From contig JBDRBT010000006.1 of the NCBI GenBank assembly GCA_043822385.1, positions 55,017 through 119,016 on the forward strand: a stretch of DNA of 64,000 nucleotides. The letters run 5' to 3'. The notes under the pieces were generated by a model, which worked only from the letters and a program-made list of their open reading frames with translations, was not told the origin of the DNA and made no database searches. This stretch comes from JABWCK01 sp043822385. Lineage in GTDB: Archaea; Micrarchaeota; Micrarchaeia; Norongarragalinales; Norongarragalinaceae. Both the position numbers and the translations under genes were made by a program. Positions within the stretch are counted from its first letter, which is position 1, and the number at the start of each line of letters is the position of its first letter. Of this stretch, positions 50,237 to 60,152 are shown in pieces.

Positions 50237-53200
50237 ATGGATTTCAACTCTTTTGTATCTTCGCTTAAAGAGGGTTATTACTCGTTGGAAGACAAGTATT
50301 ACTCGTTAATTGACTCTTTGTCTGAACGCGGCATTAATTTAAATAAGTATTTCGTCGAGCCATTAGAGGAACGAGGTATTCCTTCTTTTCCAGTGTTTGT
50401 TTTCTTGTTGTTTTTGATTTTACTTAGTTTGTTTTCTTTATTATTCAGTGGTTTTCAGCAACCAGTTTCTTTGCAGGTTATTGTTGAGAGCGATGGCTTG
50501 AAGCTTAATGGCGTTCAAGTTGAATTGCTTCGCGATGGCGTGGTTTTTGCTTCAGACAACACAGTTAACGGTTCAGTAATGTTTACTGACTTGAAGCCTG
50601 AAAAAGTCACGGTTAAAGCAACTAAACGAGGTTATTCTGTTGGCGAGGACTTAATTGATTTAGCGGTTAAATCCAGTATTTCGTTTTCTTTGACTTGTAC
50701 TTCAAGCTTGTGTTCTGGAATTGGAGACCCAATTCCTCCAATAATTCCTAATCCTGGAGATTCGTATATTGGGTTTGATCCTGGTTCTGACGTTGGAGTA
50801 TTGAATGTAGTTGTTAGGAATGAAGCTGGAGACTATATTGAAGCTAGCGTTCAAGTTATTGATGCTAGGACTGATGTTGTTCTTGATGGCGGTGTTTCTT
50901 TAGGTGGTTCGTTTCCTGTTTTAGACTTGCCTGTTGGCTCGAGTATTTTCGTTAATGTGCAGGCTGACGGTTACTTGCCTTTTGACGGTTCTGAAAATAT
51001 TACGAATATTGTTTCGGGACTTAATCCTTACTTAGTTACTTTAGTTCTAGCAACTGAAGAGAATTCTGGTACGTCGGTAGTGAGTGTAGTAAACACTTTA
51101 GGTGTGCCAATTAAAGACGCTAAAGTAAGCGTTTTCTTGAATAACGGGAATTCAACGAATCCAATTTACCCCGGCGTTTATACGAATGTTGAAGGTAAAA
51201 CTGAATTTCTTTTAGCAACTGGCTTGGAATACGTTGCTTTTGTTCAAAAAACTGGTTTTTCGTACGGCGTGAGTGAAGTTTTTAGTGCTGGGGAAAGCGT
51301 TAACGTAACGCTAACTGAAGCTAGTGAAGCAGATTTAACTGTTTTAGTAGTTGATTCTGATGATGATGAAGTTTCAGGCGTAAGCGTGTCTGTTTTTTAC
51401 GGAAGGTTTTTGGTTGATTATGGAGTTACTGGAATTGACGGTTCAGAGTTGTTTGAAGGGTTAGTGCGTGATGCTAGTTACGTTGTTAAGGCTTCTAACG
51501 GAAACCGGAATGCTGAAGGAACAATTGTTTTAACGCAAGAACAAAACCAACTCAAGTTGATTTTGCAAGACGTGCCTGCAGTTATTACTGTTCAAGCAGT
51601 TGATTACATTACTCTAGCGCCTCTTCCGTCAGCTAGTTTTCAAGCTTTTCTCGATGAAAACAAGGTAGCTGAGTGCAGCGGGGTTGATTGCGAGTTAATT
51701 GTTCCGCCTGGAAATATTGTTGTTAACGCTAGTGCTGTTGGTTTTGTTTCTTCAGAACAAGAATTGCTTGTTTTTCCTGGGGAATTAATTCACTTGCAAA
51801 TAAAGTTGTTGAATGAAGACTTGCTTGATGATTCTTTCGTTGTATTCAAGGGCGTAAAAACGTTGGAAGGAAGATTAATTAGCGACGGCAAGCTTTTGCA
51901 AGGAAAGTCTTATACTGTAGAACTAGAATTGTTTTCAGTTGACGCTGACGAAACCGGCGTGTTCTTTACTTTCGATGATTCTTTGAAGGCATTTATTTCA
52001 GATGCTAAGCCAATTGGTTTTTCTAACAAGGTTTCTGAAGATGCGAGTTGTACTTTTGATGAAGTAACTAGTTTTGAGGAAGGCAGCGAGTATTCTTGGG
52101 TGCAATTAGAGTATTCAGGGGAAGTGCACAAGACTATTAGTATTGATTTTACTGTAAGGCCGGATATTTCTTTAGATCCTACTACCGGCACTATTGATTT
52201 GGACTTGTCTTACCGTAGTTTTATTGTTCGGGATGGTAATTGGCTTCGCAACCCGTTTGAAAAAAGATGCGGTTTAGATGCAGACCAGACTAGCGGCTTG
52301 GAGTCTTGCTGTAATGCTGAATTAATTACGCAAGCGTTCGTTGTCGGCGACCCAGCTCGTTCGTGTACAGCGTTTGGTTGCATTAACTTGTTTTTCCAGC
52401 AAGGAGATAAATTCGGGGCTCAAGACTTTACTATCGAGAGCATACTTAACTTAGATAATCCTCAAGAGTACACTCCTGCTTCAGCGTTCTTTACTATAGA
52501 ATTATTCAAGCCGCTGGATGCTTATTCTGACTTCAAATTCTCTTTCCCTGAAGGCTTTATTTCAGTTGACGGCGTTGAAATTCCTTTAAATGAAACTATT
52601 TCCAAGGGAGTTATTTATTGTGACGGCTGGAATTTCGAGCCAGTAATAACTAATGCTGAAGGCAAGCTTGAAATTGATTTAAGCGGGTTGAAAGACTGCA
52701 GTAATTACAATCCTTCCTCGCATTATTCTTTTGGCGGAGTAATTTCCTTAAAGCCCTTGAGAACTATTTCAAATTCTTTTGTTGACTTGAGGGTTTCAAC
52801 AAACCCGTTTGGCGGTCAAGCGCCTGTAGGTGATGGGGATACTGGAGACGATGTTTACGAGAACACTAAACAAGTTTACCACCGGGCTTCAATAAACACG
52901 ATTGTTGATAATTACGCTGCAGACGATTACAGGGAAATCTTTCTTGACTTGAGCCAGACTGGCAACGAGCAGCCGGAACAAGGAGTGTTTAACGCGATTA
53001 GTTTGATTGATTTGCAAGCGAACGTAAAAATTCGTGCTTTGAAGCCTATTCTCTCAACAAGCAAGCTTTCCTTGGTTTCTGACAACGTTAGTGTATTAGA
53101 GTTGACTGGACGGCCGGTTACTGGTGGCGAGGTTTACGGTAACCCTAAACTAGTTGTTTACGAGGATGGAAAGGGTTTTTACGTTGAGTTTGCTTCATTG

Positions 53201-55660
53201 CAGGAAGGAGATTATGCTTTCGGCACTGCCTTATTCCAAACTAGAGTTGGCGCTACTAAATTATTCTTAGTTCACGAAGTACTGGATTCAAGCAAACCAA
53301 CGCTCTCCGTGAATAGAGACGTGATTGTTTCTAAAGAGGGTAGTCCTAGTGTTTTCGGTTTGATTTCATTCACTAAGTTTTCGCAACAACAAGACGGGGA
53401 AGAAAAAACTGGCGGCGAACCATTTCCTGCATTAAAATGCGTTAACCAGGATTGCGAGGGAGAAGCAGTAACCATTAATTTCGAGGCTTTGTCGAGCATT
53501 TCTTCTTCAAACGCTTTCTTAAAGATTTATTCTGATAGTCCTGCGGGAGTAGTTGTTTCAGCTACTGCGCAATTAGGAACGAACTTGTTTGGTTTGCAGG
53601 GAGATAAAATTAATATTGGTTCAATTAATGCTAACGATAAAATTACTGGCAGTATTAAAGTGAATCCGATTGATGCTGGTTTAGTAAAGATTTTCGTTGA
53701 ATTGCACAACGGCGGTCTTGCGTTTAATGATGCTGACTTGGCTATAAGTGAAGAAATCCAGGGTGGTATTGGGCCGTTTAATTACGGTGGCAATTGTGGT
53801 TCTACTGTTGAAGTTGAACACACTACTCAAGGCTTGTGGGTTTCCTGTAGCGAGTTGTCAATGTACTTGTCTAAAGCGTTTTCGGGGGATGTCGCGCAAG
53901 TTACTTTTACTCCCTTGTTTGATGGGGATGAATTATTAATTTCAACTAACCCGAGTTCTTTCGATTCCTGTATTTCCAATAAAGCAACAATGTTTAATGT
54001 CGGTTACTTGAAGCTTGATGCTTCAAAAACTGGTTGTGGCTTGTCAAAAATTTTTGAAGACAGGGAAACAATTAATTTTGAATTGAGTTTCGCGCCTAAA
54101 ACGAGTTTGAATGACATTAAGAAAGTGAAAGTGGTTGTTAATTTAGTTAGTCCTCAAGAGAATGTTTTTGCTTCAGGCTTGAGTTTAATTAACGTGCTTC
54201 CTCTTGAAAACCCTGAATTATGGGTGTTAGTTAACAACAAGCAGTTTGGTTCAAGGAAAGTTGGAATTAATGACAAAGAAGTTTCTTTAAACAAGCCGGA
54301 AACAATTGCTTTCGGCGTTTCAAACAGCGTTGAATTGACTGACGACGGGGAAGCATTCAGTGAAGGCTTGATAGAACAAAGAACCGGAAACCAAGATAGT
54401 TTTAATGCTTGGCTAGGGCAATTCAGGATTAGGGCTGAAGGATTCTGGAAAGCAGTGACTTGGAGAAGCCAGCGGCAATTAATGTACTGCACTCAAGATT
54501 ACAGTGATTGCAGGCCTATTGAATCGTGGTTAAAGTATACTGTTAAAGAAACAGTGAGGCGCGTTTCCTGCACTAACGCTTGCATTCCTGGTAATGAATA
54601 CCCGGTTGCTCCTTACACGTGTGATGCTCGCTGCAACAAGGATGGTACTGCAGAAATTTATCAAGGGGAGTCAATGACTAATTCTGCTGGCAAGTGGGTT
54701 ACTTGTGTTCCTGTAAAATGTGACGATGAGGAGTGTTATTGTGAATTGTCTTGCAATAGTTACTGTGGCTTGCCTAAGTGTGATCCTGACTGTGTTGGCG
54801 GGTTAAAAGAAGTCACGGAATACACTTACAGTGTGGAGTGGCAGAATTCTACTGACTTAATTGAAGTAATGCAGAATTCAGAGTTGGATATTCCTGGCAA
54901 ATACCCGTATGAAGCGTTTAACGGCAAGATTAGTGCAAGCAAGCCTTTCGAGTATAGGGAAGTTGCTTTCGTGCCTAAGAACGCTTTAATTCAATTGCAG
55001 GGGGTTACTGTTCACTTGAATGACCCGGTTGTTGATACTGATGCTTGCACTAGTTCTTTTGAAGGAGTTTACGAGTTCAAGGCTAGTTTCAACGGCGTGA
55101 AGTGGTCTTTAGTGCTTACTCCTTTGTCTTTAATTACTGAGAATTACGTTGGCGATTCTTGCGACAAGGGCATTGATACGCCTTTGTGCGGTTTCCTTTA
55201 CGCTGATTCCTCGAACGAGTACGGTTCTTGCATTAATTCTTTCCAACACTTGTTTACTGATAATTCAGTGAGTGAAATGAAGCGGGCTTGTCCTAAAGTA
55301 AAGAATGCGGACTTGCGTTCCTTGCTTGACTCTGGTTTGCGTGGTGTTGGCGATGGCTCGTACGACTTGTATCCCAGTCAATTTGTTTTGAGTAGTAATG
55401 GCTTCTTTGTTTTGAGTGACGGCCGTTATGATTGCGAGTTATTAACTAGCAACGGCAGGTACCATTACTTGTTCTGGAATCCTCTTGGGGAAGTAACGAA
55501 TGTTTACGCGTATCCTATTGAGGGTTGCAGTGCGTTTACTTCTAATACTCCAGATGGTTGGGTTAAAGATGGCGCTTCTTTGAGTACCCCGATTATTTCT
55601 TCTTCTGTTGTTAGTGTTGACCCGTGCAGCGGCAAGCACGTGATTACTTCTTCTGGCTGA
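50237..55660 (+). CDS. giant N-anchored surface protein
   Basis: A roughly 1807-residue protein. A cytoplasmic head (SLKEGYYSLEDKYYSLIDSL) precedes one membrane helix at about 52-70. The exterior has at least four carboxypeptidase-regulatory or Ig-like beta repeats (for example VESDGLKLNGVQVELLRDG, VVNTLGVPIKDAKVSVFL, VVDSDDDEVSGVSVSVFYG), then long beta-rich domains, and a Cys-rich module near 1440-1530 (CTNACIPG, CYCELSCNSYCGLPKCD). There is no C-terminal anchor. It is likely a cell-surface or adhesion protein. I chose ATG 50237 over TTG 50219. Confidence 0.85.
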   Translation: MDFNSFVSSLKEGYYSLEDKYYSLIDSLSERGINLNKYFVEPLEERGIPSFPVFVFLLFLILLSLFSLLFSGFQQPVSLQVIVESDGLKLNGVQVELLRDGVVFASDNTVNGSVMFTDLKPEKVTVKATKRGYSVGEDLIDLAVKSSISFSLTCTSSLCSGIGDPIPPIIPNPGDSYIGFDPGSDVGVLNVVVRNEAGDYIEASVQVIDARTDVVLDGGVSLGGSFPVLDLPVGSSIFVNVQADGYLPFDGSENITNIVSGLNPYLVTLVLATEENSGTSVVSVVNTLGVPIKDAKVSVFLNNGNSTNPIYPGVYTNVEGKTEFLLATGLEYVAFVQKTGFSYGVSEVFSAGESVNVTLTEASEADLTVLVVDSDDDEVSGVSVSVFYGRFLVDYGVTGIDGSELFEGLVRDASYVVKASNGNRNAEGTIVLTQEQNQLKLILQDVPAVITVQAVDYITLAPLPSASFQAFLDENKVAECSGVDCELIVPPGNIVVNASAVGFVSSEQELLVFPGELIHLQIKLLNEDLLDDSFVVFKGVKTLEGRLISDGKLLQGKSYTVELELFSVDADETGVFFTFDDSLKAFISDAKPIGFSNKVSEDASCTFDEVTSFEEGSEYSWVQLEYSGEVHKTISIDFTVRPDISLDPTTGTIDLDLSYRSFIVRDGNWLRNPFEKRCGLDADQTSGLESCCNAELITQAFVVGDPARSCTAFGCINLFFQQGDKFGAQDFTIESILNLDNPQEYTPASAFFTIELFKPLDAYSDFKFSFPEGFISVDGVEIPLNETISKGVIYCDGWNFEPVITNAEGKLEIDLSGLKDCSNYNPSSHYSFGGVISLKPLRTISNSFVDLRVSTNPFGGQAPVGDGDTGDDVYENTKQVYHRASINTIVDNYAADDYREIFLDLSQTGNEQPEQGVFNAISLIDLQANVKIRALKPILSTSKLSLVSDNVSVLELTGRPVTGGEVYGNPKLVVYEDGKGFYVEFASLQEGDYAFGTALFQTRVGATKLFLVHEVLDSSKPTLSVNRDVIVSKEGSPSVFGLISFTKFSQQQDGEEKTGGEPFPALKCVNQDCEGEAVTINFEALSSISSSNAFLKIYSDSPAGVVVSATAQLGTNLFGLQGDKINIGSINANDKITGSIKVNPIDAGLVKIFVELHNGGLAFNDADLAISEEIQGGIGPFNYGGNCGSTVEVEHTTQGLWVSCSELSMYLSKAFSGDVAQVTFTPLFDGDELLISTNPSSFDSCISNKATMFNVGYLKLDASKTGCGLSKIFEDRETINFELSFAPKTSLNDIKKVKVVVNLVSPQENVFASGLSLINVLPLENPELWVLVNNKQFGSRKVGINDKEVSLNKPETIAFGVSNSVELTDDGEAFSEGLIEQRTGNQDSFNAWLGQFRIRAEGFWKAVTWRSQRQLMYCTQDYSDCRPIESWLKYTVKETVRRVSCTNACIPGNEYPVAPYTCDARCNKDGTAEIYQGESMTNSAGKWVTCVPVKCDDEECYCELSCNSYCGLPKCDPDCVGGLKEVTEYTYSVEWQNSTDLIEVMQNSELDIPGKYPYEAFNGKISASKPFEYREVAFVPKNALIQLQGVTVHLNDPVVDTDACTSSFEGVYEFKASFNGVKWSLVLTPLSLITENYVGDSCDKGIDTPLCGFLYADSSNEYGSCINSFQHLFTDNSVSEMKRACPKVKNADLRSLLDSGLRGVGDGSYDLYPSQFVLSSNGFFVLSDGRYDCELLTSNGRYHYLFWNPLGEVTNVYAYPIEGCSAFTSNTPDGWVKDGASLSTPIISSSVVSVDPCSGKHVITSSG

Positions 55661-55715
55661 AAACGTTTTTATTTGCTTTCAGCGTAATTCTTCGTGACCC
55701 ACAGTTGATTCGCAA

Positions 55716-56372
55716 ATGGATTTGCTTAACTTAATAGTTCAACCGACTTGGCGCGAGTTCCTAGTGGATTTAATCAACCGCGAAGAAATGGATCCTTGGG
55801 ACGTTGACTTGACTCAAATAGCTAACGCTTACTTGAAGCGCGTTCGCGAATTGCAGTCTTTGGATTTAAGAATTCCTGCTAACGTTATTCTTGCTTCAGC
55901 TTTATTGTTGCGTTTCAAGTCTGATTCCTTGTCTTTTGATGATGACGAGGGAGAAGAGTATTACGAGGAACCAATGTTGATTAATGAAGACTTGCCTCAA
56001 TTAATGTTAAAACCTAACCGCCCTAGAAACCGCAGGGTTACTTTGAGTGAATTAATTAAAGCAGTAGAATCCGTAATGCGCGAGGGAAAGAGAGTAAAGC
56101 GTTTGGATTTAACGCCCATAGCTGAATCGATTAACATTGAGTTGCCGCAGAAGAGCATGAGTGACTTGATGAGTGAAGCGTGGGAAAAGTCTTTAGAATT
56201 GAAGGATGCTGAAGGCGTATTGTTGTTTTCACAACTTTACGATGGCTTGGGTTACTCATTAGTTTCCTGCATTTTGCCTGTTTTGCACTTAATGCAGGAA
56301 GAAAAAATAGTTGTTTGGCAGGAAGAATCTTTTTCAGATATCTTCATTAAAGTAATGCCTGAAGCGAATTAA
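55716..56372 (+). CDS. scpA: ScpA kleisin
   Basis: A 218-residue kleisin that bridges the SMC heads. LVDLINREEMDPWDVDLTQIANAYL and DLRIPANVILASALLLRFKSDSL are the N-terminal ScpA pattern; the C-terminal winged helix region is FSQLYDGLGYSLVSCILPVLHLMQEEKIVVWQ. The smc gene is 34 kb away, so the two are not one operon here. It converges on the next gene with a one-base gap. Confidence 0.93.
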   Translation: MDLLNLIVQPTWREFLVDLINREEMDPWDVDLTQIANAYLKRVRELQSLDLRIPANVILASALLLRFKSDSLSFDDDEGEEYYEEPMLINEDLPQLMLKPNRPRNRRVTLSELIKAVESVMREGKRVKRLDLTPIAESINIELPQKSMSDLMSEAWEKSLELKDAEGVLLFSQLYDGLGYSLVSCILPVLHLMQEEKIVVWQEESFSDIFIKVMPEAN

Positions 56373-56373
56373 C

Positions 56374-57855
56374 TTATTTTTTTGCTGGTGGTTTTTGTTC
56401 TTGTTTTGGTGTTTCTTTTGTTTTTGTTGGTGCGTCGTTTATTAGTGAGTACGTTGGTCTTAGTTTGAATCGCGAGCGTTCTGTTGCTTGAATTAGGAAG
56501 CACTCGTTGTCAACAAATTCTATTGTCGCGTTTGCTTCAGGAAAATCATTAGCGTCAATGTCTTGTTCCCCGCTTATTGCGTAAGCAATTGATTTTTCAG
56601 GGAGTGAAACAATTTTTTGCTTTAGTTTGTCGTTCAAGTTTTTAGCGTTTTCATTAATTATTATTAGTGCGCCCAAGTTGTTGTTTGTAGGTTGCCCCAA
56701 GCTTTCTAGAATAGAGTAAGAAAGCATTTGCTTTATTTCGTCCGGGAAAGTGCTTAATTCCAGGAATAATACTCGACCCATTCCTTCTGACCAGGGTGTT
56801 TTTAATTCAGAGTAATTGCTTTCAGCGAAAGTAGATGGGTAAACTTGTTGCAGTACTTTTATTACGCGAATTGCTTTATCAATAACGTATCTAGTTAGTT
56901 CTCTTCCTTCCTTGACTTCGCTTAGTTTTTTCAATAAGTCTTCAAGCGAACTATTTTCGCTCCAAACTTCTTTTAGTATTGCGTCAAGGCTTTGCAAGCC
57001 GATTGTTTCAGAGAATAATTCTTCAGGAATTTTCTTTAAGTCAATAAATAAGCCGCTTCCTATGGAATAGTTTTTTAGTGGGAAACCTATTGGCCGGTTA
57101 ACCATTTTGAATTCAGCGTATTGATCAACGTTTTTGTTAGGTAACGCTAAACCGCTTAACGCGTTATAGTAATCGAAAATAATGCAAGGCACGCTGTTTA
57201 ACAAAGCGTTTTCAGCTATTATTTGCATTGTTTGATTTCGCTTGTTTTTTTCCTTCCCGATTATTTTGTATGAAGTAGTTAAATTTACGTTGTTGGTTAC
57301 TTGAATTGATTCTTTATCTATGCCGAGTAAACCAACGCTTGCTTGAAAGCCAGTAAACCCGCTGCTTGCTGAAGAAACTCCTGGTGAAGCGAATAAAGTG
57401 AATGGGTCTCCGTAAAGAGTTTCGGAAACGTTTTCGGCGCACTTGTTTAAGGGCGTTGCTTTTATTGAGAATCCCTTGCTAATGTCCATGAATACTTTGC
57501 TTGTTCCTTCCAATTCTAGGTTTTGTTCTTTAAGTGTTTTGAATAACTCGGCTTGAGAATAAGGCAAGTATTTCGGGGTGGCGTCTAGTAAAGCGAAAAC
57601 AATTGTTTGCCCGTCAACTATTTTCTCGATTATAGTTAAGTCTTTCTTTTGGTTTTGCATCATTTCACTTGTGTTTCCTTCAAGCAAAAAAGGTTTGCGT
57701 AGTAATACTAGAACTCCCTTGTTTTCAGAGTCTTGCTTGTCGAATACTACTAAAAGCATTGTTTTTTCTGGATTCAAGTAAATGCTTAAAGGGTGTTCAT
57801 TCCAAGTTGCTGACACTAAGCTCTTCCAAGGCCCGTAAGGCAAGTTTAATTCCAT
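56374..57855 (-). CDS. HerA/VirB4-like protein with degenerate P-loop
   Basis: A 493-residue protein whose core resembles HerA/FtsK-type ATPases: SYKIIGKEKNKRNQTMQIIAENALL is in the place of Walker A, PCIIFDYYNALSGL in the place of Walker B, and VLFLELSTFPDEIKQMLSYSIL matches the late HerA segment. The Gly-x4-Gly-Lys-Ser/Thr loop is not intact, so ATP hydrolysis is doubtful. The C-terminal tail is Lys/Pro/Gln-rich. It may be a structural paralogue of a pump or DNA-translocating ATPase. Confidence 0.5.
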   Translation of the reverse strand: MELNLPYGPWKSLVSATWNEHPLSIYLNPEKTMLLVVFDKQDSENKGVLVLLRKPFLLEGNTSEMMQNQKKDLTIIEKIVDGQTIVFALLDATPKYLPYSQAELFKTLKEQNLELEGTSKVFMDISKGFSIKATPLNKCAENVSETLYGDPFTLFASPGVSSASSGFTGFQASVGLLGIDKESIQVTNNVNLTTSYKIIGKEKNKRNQTMQIIAENALLNSVPCIIFDYYNALSGLALPNKNVDQYAEFKMVNRPIGFPLKNYSIGSGLFIDLKKIPEELFSETIGLQSLDAILKEVWSENSSLEDLLKKLSEVKEGRELTRYVIDKAIRVIKVLQQVYPSTFAESNYSELKTPWSEGMGRVLFLELSTFPDEIKQMLSYSILESLGQPTNNNLGALIIINENAKNLNDKLKQKIVSLPEKSIAYAISGEQDIDANDFPEANATIEFVDNECFLIQATERSRFKLRPTYSLINDAPTKTKETPKQEQKPPAKK

Positions 57856-57948
57856 TGTTTATTCATTAACACTCTTTTATTTAAAAACCGTTTCAAGTTT
57901 TAGTCTATATAGCTTATTATTTTAATAAGGTTTGAGTAATACTTCTCG

Positions 57949-58596
57949 ATGGATTTAAAAGTAGTAGTCAAGCAAATGCTTGAGAAAGGAACGTCTCCAG
58001 AGGCAGTACGGGCTAATTTAGTTGAGTTAGGTGTTCAAGACCCTGACAAGATTATTCAAGAAGTTATTGCGAGCCAGAAGCCGGTTGAAAAAAAAGTAGA
58101 AAGCGTGGTTCCGCAAGGCAAGCCTGGTTTAACTGATTTAGACAAGCTTGAAGCAAGAAAAAGCGAGGGAATTCTTCCAGTTGAAGAACCACCAAAGCCT
58201 GTTGAAAAAGTTGAAAAGAAGAGTGCTTCTTTGTTTAGGACGCCGGTTGTTGAACGAAAACCTGAAAAAAAGATTGAAGAAAAATCTGAGAAAAAAGTAA
58301 TTGAAGAAAAACCAGTGTTGAAGAAACAAGAACCAATTATTGAAAAACCAATTGTTGAAAAAGAAGTAGAGTTGTCGCCTATTACTGTTACTAAAATTAG
58401 TGCTAATGGAGAAAAAGAAGTTTCTTTAGGTGACTTGATTAACAAGAAGAAAGACTTGATGCAGAGTGTTTCTAATGTTGATTACGACGAGTTGGAAGAA
58501 AAGCTGGATGAAACTATTGCTTTACTGAAGGCGTTAAAGGAATTAAATAAGGATATTCTTGAAACAGAGCGTAAAGTACTGCTTAGGTTAAAGTAA
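57949..58596 (+). CDS. helical protein with Lys/Glu/Pro linker
   Basis: A 215-residue protein. The first 45 residues form a helical UBA-like module (MLEKGTSPEAVRANLVELGV), residues 50-130 are a Pro/Lys/Glu/Val linker of repeating KPVEK-type units, and the last 60 are a coiled coil (YDELEEKLDETIALLKAL). No catalytic domain. Probably an adaptor; family unknown. Its end overlaps the convergent membrane gene by nine bases. Confidence 0.72.
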   Translation: MDLKVVVKQMLEKGTSPEAVRANLVELGVQDPDKIIQEVIASQKPVEKKVESVVPQGKPGLTDLDKLEARKSEGILPVEEPPKPVEKVEKKSASLFRTPVVERKPEKKIEEKSEKKVIEEKPVLKKQEPIIEKPIVEKEVELSPITVTKISANGEKEVSLGDLINKKKDLMQSVSNVDYDELEEKLDETIALLKALKELNKDILETERKVLLRLK

Positions 58597-58857
58597 GCTT
58601 AGTATTACGAATGCGAATATTGCTAGAGCGAATAATGGACTATAGAAATTGCTTTTTGCTAGGAAGTAAAGCAAGAATAAGGCTGCAAAACCTGCTAGCA
58701 AGTTTATTGCTACTATTGCTTGAAACAAGGCTATTGGAATAGCGATTATTAGTGCTGGGAGAACGAATAATTCGTTTGTAGTAATGCTGTCCCCGCTTCC
58801 GAAGTACATGGCTAACACTAGGATTACTACTAGCAAGACGAAACTTTCAGAATCCAT
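58588..58857 (-). CDS. small membrane protein, cluster gene 10
   Basis: 89 residues with three or four hydrophobic helices and almost no loops (FVLLVVILVLAMYF, then LFVLPALIIAIPIALF and LFALAIFAFVILSLL). Last gene of the minus-strand membrane cluster, 58 bases after its neighbour. No family recognised. Confidence 0.65.
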   Translation of the reverse strand: MDSESFVLLVVILVLAMYFGSGDSITTNELFVLPALIIAIPIALFQAIVAINLLAGFAALFLLYFLAKSNFYSPLFALAIFAFVILSLL

Positions 58858-58915
58858 AAAAACCCACTATTCTTTACAACTATTTAGTGGTTACATTTAT
58901 TTTTAAGGTTTGTGG

Positions 58916-59206
58916 TTACTTTTTCTTTTCATAACCGAAGATTAAGTAGTACAAGCTACGGCCAATGTTGTTTAACGCGTAGCCAGCAAAAAACACTGGT
59001 CTTTCAAGACTTTTTTTGTTTGGTTCTTCTTTTTCTTCAGGCGGGTATTCAGTTCTTTCTTTAGAAGAAAGGTTTTGAGTAAACAATAACAAAACTATTC
59101 CCGCAATACTCAAGAACGCCAGGAAAGTAGTTCCTGTTTCCATTGCGTACCAAGCGACTGCAATCAACACTGCAAACAAAATCCACTGCATAAAATCACT
59201 TTTCAT
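58916..59206 (-). CDS. small membrane protein, cluster gene 9
   Basis: 96 residues: one or two N-terminal helices (VAWYAMETGTTFLAFLSI), a charged Pro/Glu/Lys linker, and a C-terminal amphipathic segment (YALNNIGRSLYYLIFGYEKKK). The first helix resembles that of the upstream gene (VAWFLLEAGQTFFGLIVGI), so the two are probably paralogues. Its start overlaps that gene by 11 bases. Confidence 0.7.
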   Translation of the reverse strand: MKSDFMQWILFAVLIAVAWYAMETGTTFLAFLSIAGIVLLLFTQNLSSKERTEYPPEEKEEPNKKSLERPVFFAGYALNNIGRSLYYLIFGYEKKK

Positions 59207-59519
59207 CCATTATTACGCGGGTAGTCTTATCCCACTTGTCTTTGTACTTGCGTTTAGGTACTCTTAATACCCGGAATAATAGTTTTACTGGAATCATTAC
59301 TATATTCATTAACTGGCTGAAGAAGGTTTCAACGTTAGCCATGTCGTGACTTTTTTTCTTGTGAACTGGCTTAGGGTGTGGTTTAACTTGAGTTGCGGTT
59401 GTTCCCGCGAACAAGCTTAGTACTGCGGCTATGCCGACTATTAACCCGAAGAAGGTTTGTCCTGCTTCAAGCAAGAACCAAGCCACCAAACCAAGCGCGA
59501 TTACTAATAAAACATTCAT
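59196..59519 (-). CDS. small membrane protein, cluster gene 8
   Basis: 107 residues: a helical pair at the N-terminus (LLVIALGLVAWFLLEAGQTF), a Lys/His/Pro linker, and a second half with FFSQLMNIVMIPVKLLFRVL followed by a basic end. Likely paralogue of the next gene. Two bases from gene 7. Confidence 0.7.
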   Translation of the reverse strand: MNVLLVIALGLVAWFLLEAGQTFFGLIVGIAAVLSLFAGTTATQVKPHPKPVHKKKSHDMANVETFFSQLMNIVMIPVKLLFRVLRVPKRKYKDKWDKTTRVIMDEK

Positions 59520-59521
59520 TT

Positions 59522-59797
59522 TTATCTACCGTATCCTTGCGCTGGGTCGGGTTCTCCTTTTACCAGCAGAATAATTATTGCGAACAAGCCGCCTGCAATC
59601 AACCAGAATTCTCCTCCTAAATCAAAAAACATGGCTCCTAGAACTATTAGTATTCCAACTAACGCAGCTGCAATGTTGTACTTGTTGTTAGTCGATTTAA
59701 CTAGCAAAACAATGCCTAAGAGTATGGCTACTCCTGTTAACTGGCTTTGCACAGCTAAAAGCATTAGTATTACCAGGAACAACAACGTAAAATCCAT
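59522..59797 (-). CDS. small membrane protein, cluster gene 7
   Basis: 91 residues with about three helices (LLFLVILMLLAVQSQLTGVAILLGIVLL region is very hydrophobic; then AAALVGILIVLGAMFF and LIAGGLFAIIILLV) and a short polar tail (KGEPDPAQGYGR). No family recognised. Confidence 0.65.
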   Translation of the reverse strand: MDFTLLFLVILMLLAVQSQLTGVAILLGIVLLVKSTNNKYNIAAALVGILIVLGAMFFDLGGEFWLIAGGLFAIIILLVKGEPDPAQGYGR

Positions 59798-59804
59798 TCT
59801 TTTT

Positions 59805-60152
59805 TCACTTTACTTTAACCGTGAGTTTCTCTCCTTCATCTTCAGGGTCGTATGTTACTGCATACTTCATTTTTTTCGCGTCTTTATCTGCATCATAGAA
59901 TTCTTTTTCTTCAGTGCCCCAGTCCCATGGCTGGAAGCCCCAGAAGAATGCGTAACCAAACAAAGCAAAGAACAACACTATTGCGAACCAAGTGTAAGGA
60001 ATTACAAGCAAGTAAGTAACCATTCCCGCTATTACGAGTGAAATAAGGCTGGAACTAACCACGCCTTTCAAAACATTGTTTAAGGCAATAAAGTCGATAA
60101 TCCAAATTACTAAAAGCAAGGCATCGAAGAATGCAGCTAGAATCAAAGTCAT
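59805..60152 (-). CDS. small membrane protein, cluster gene 6
   Basis: 115 residues: three helices in the first 75 residues, then a Trp-rich turn (GFQPWDWGTEEKEF) and an acidic/basic soluble tail (DAKKMKYAVTYDPEDEGEKL). Overlaps gene 5 by four bases. No family recognised. Confidence 0.65.
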   Translation of the reverse strand: MTLILAAFFDALLLVIWIIDFIALNNVLKGVVSSSLISLVIAGMVTYLLVIPYTWFAIVLFFALFGYAFFWGFQPWDWGTEEKEFYDADKDAKKMKYAVTYDPEDEGEKLTVKVK

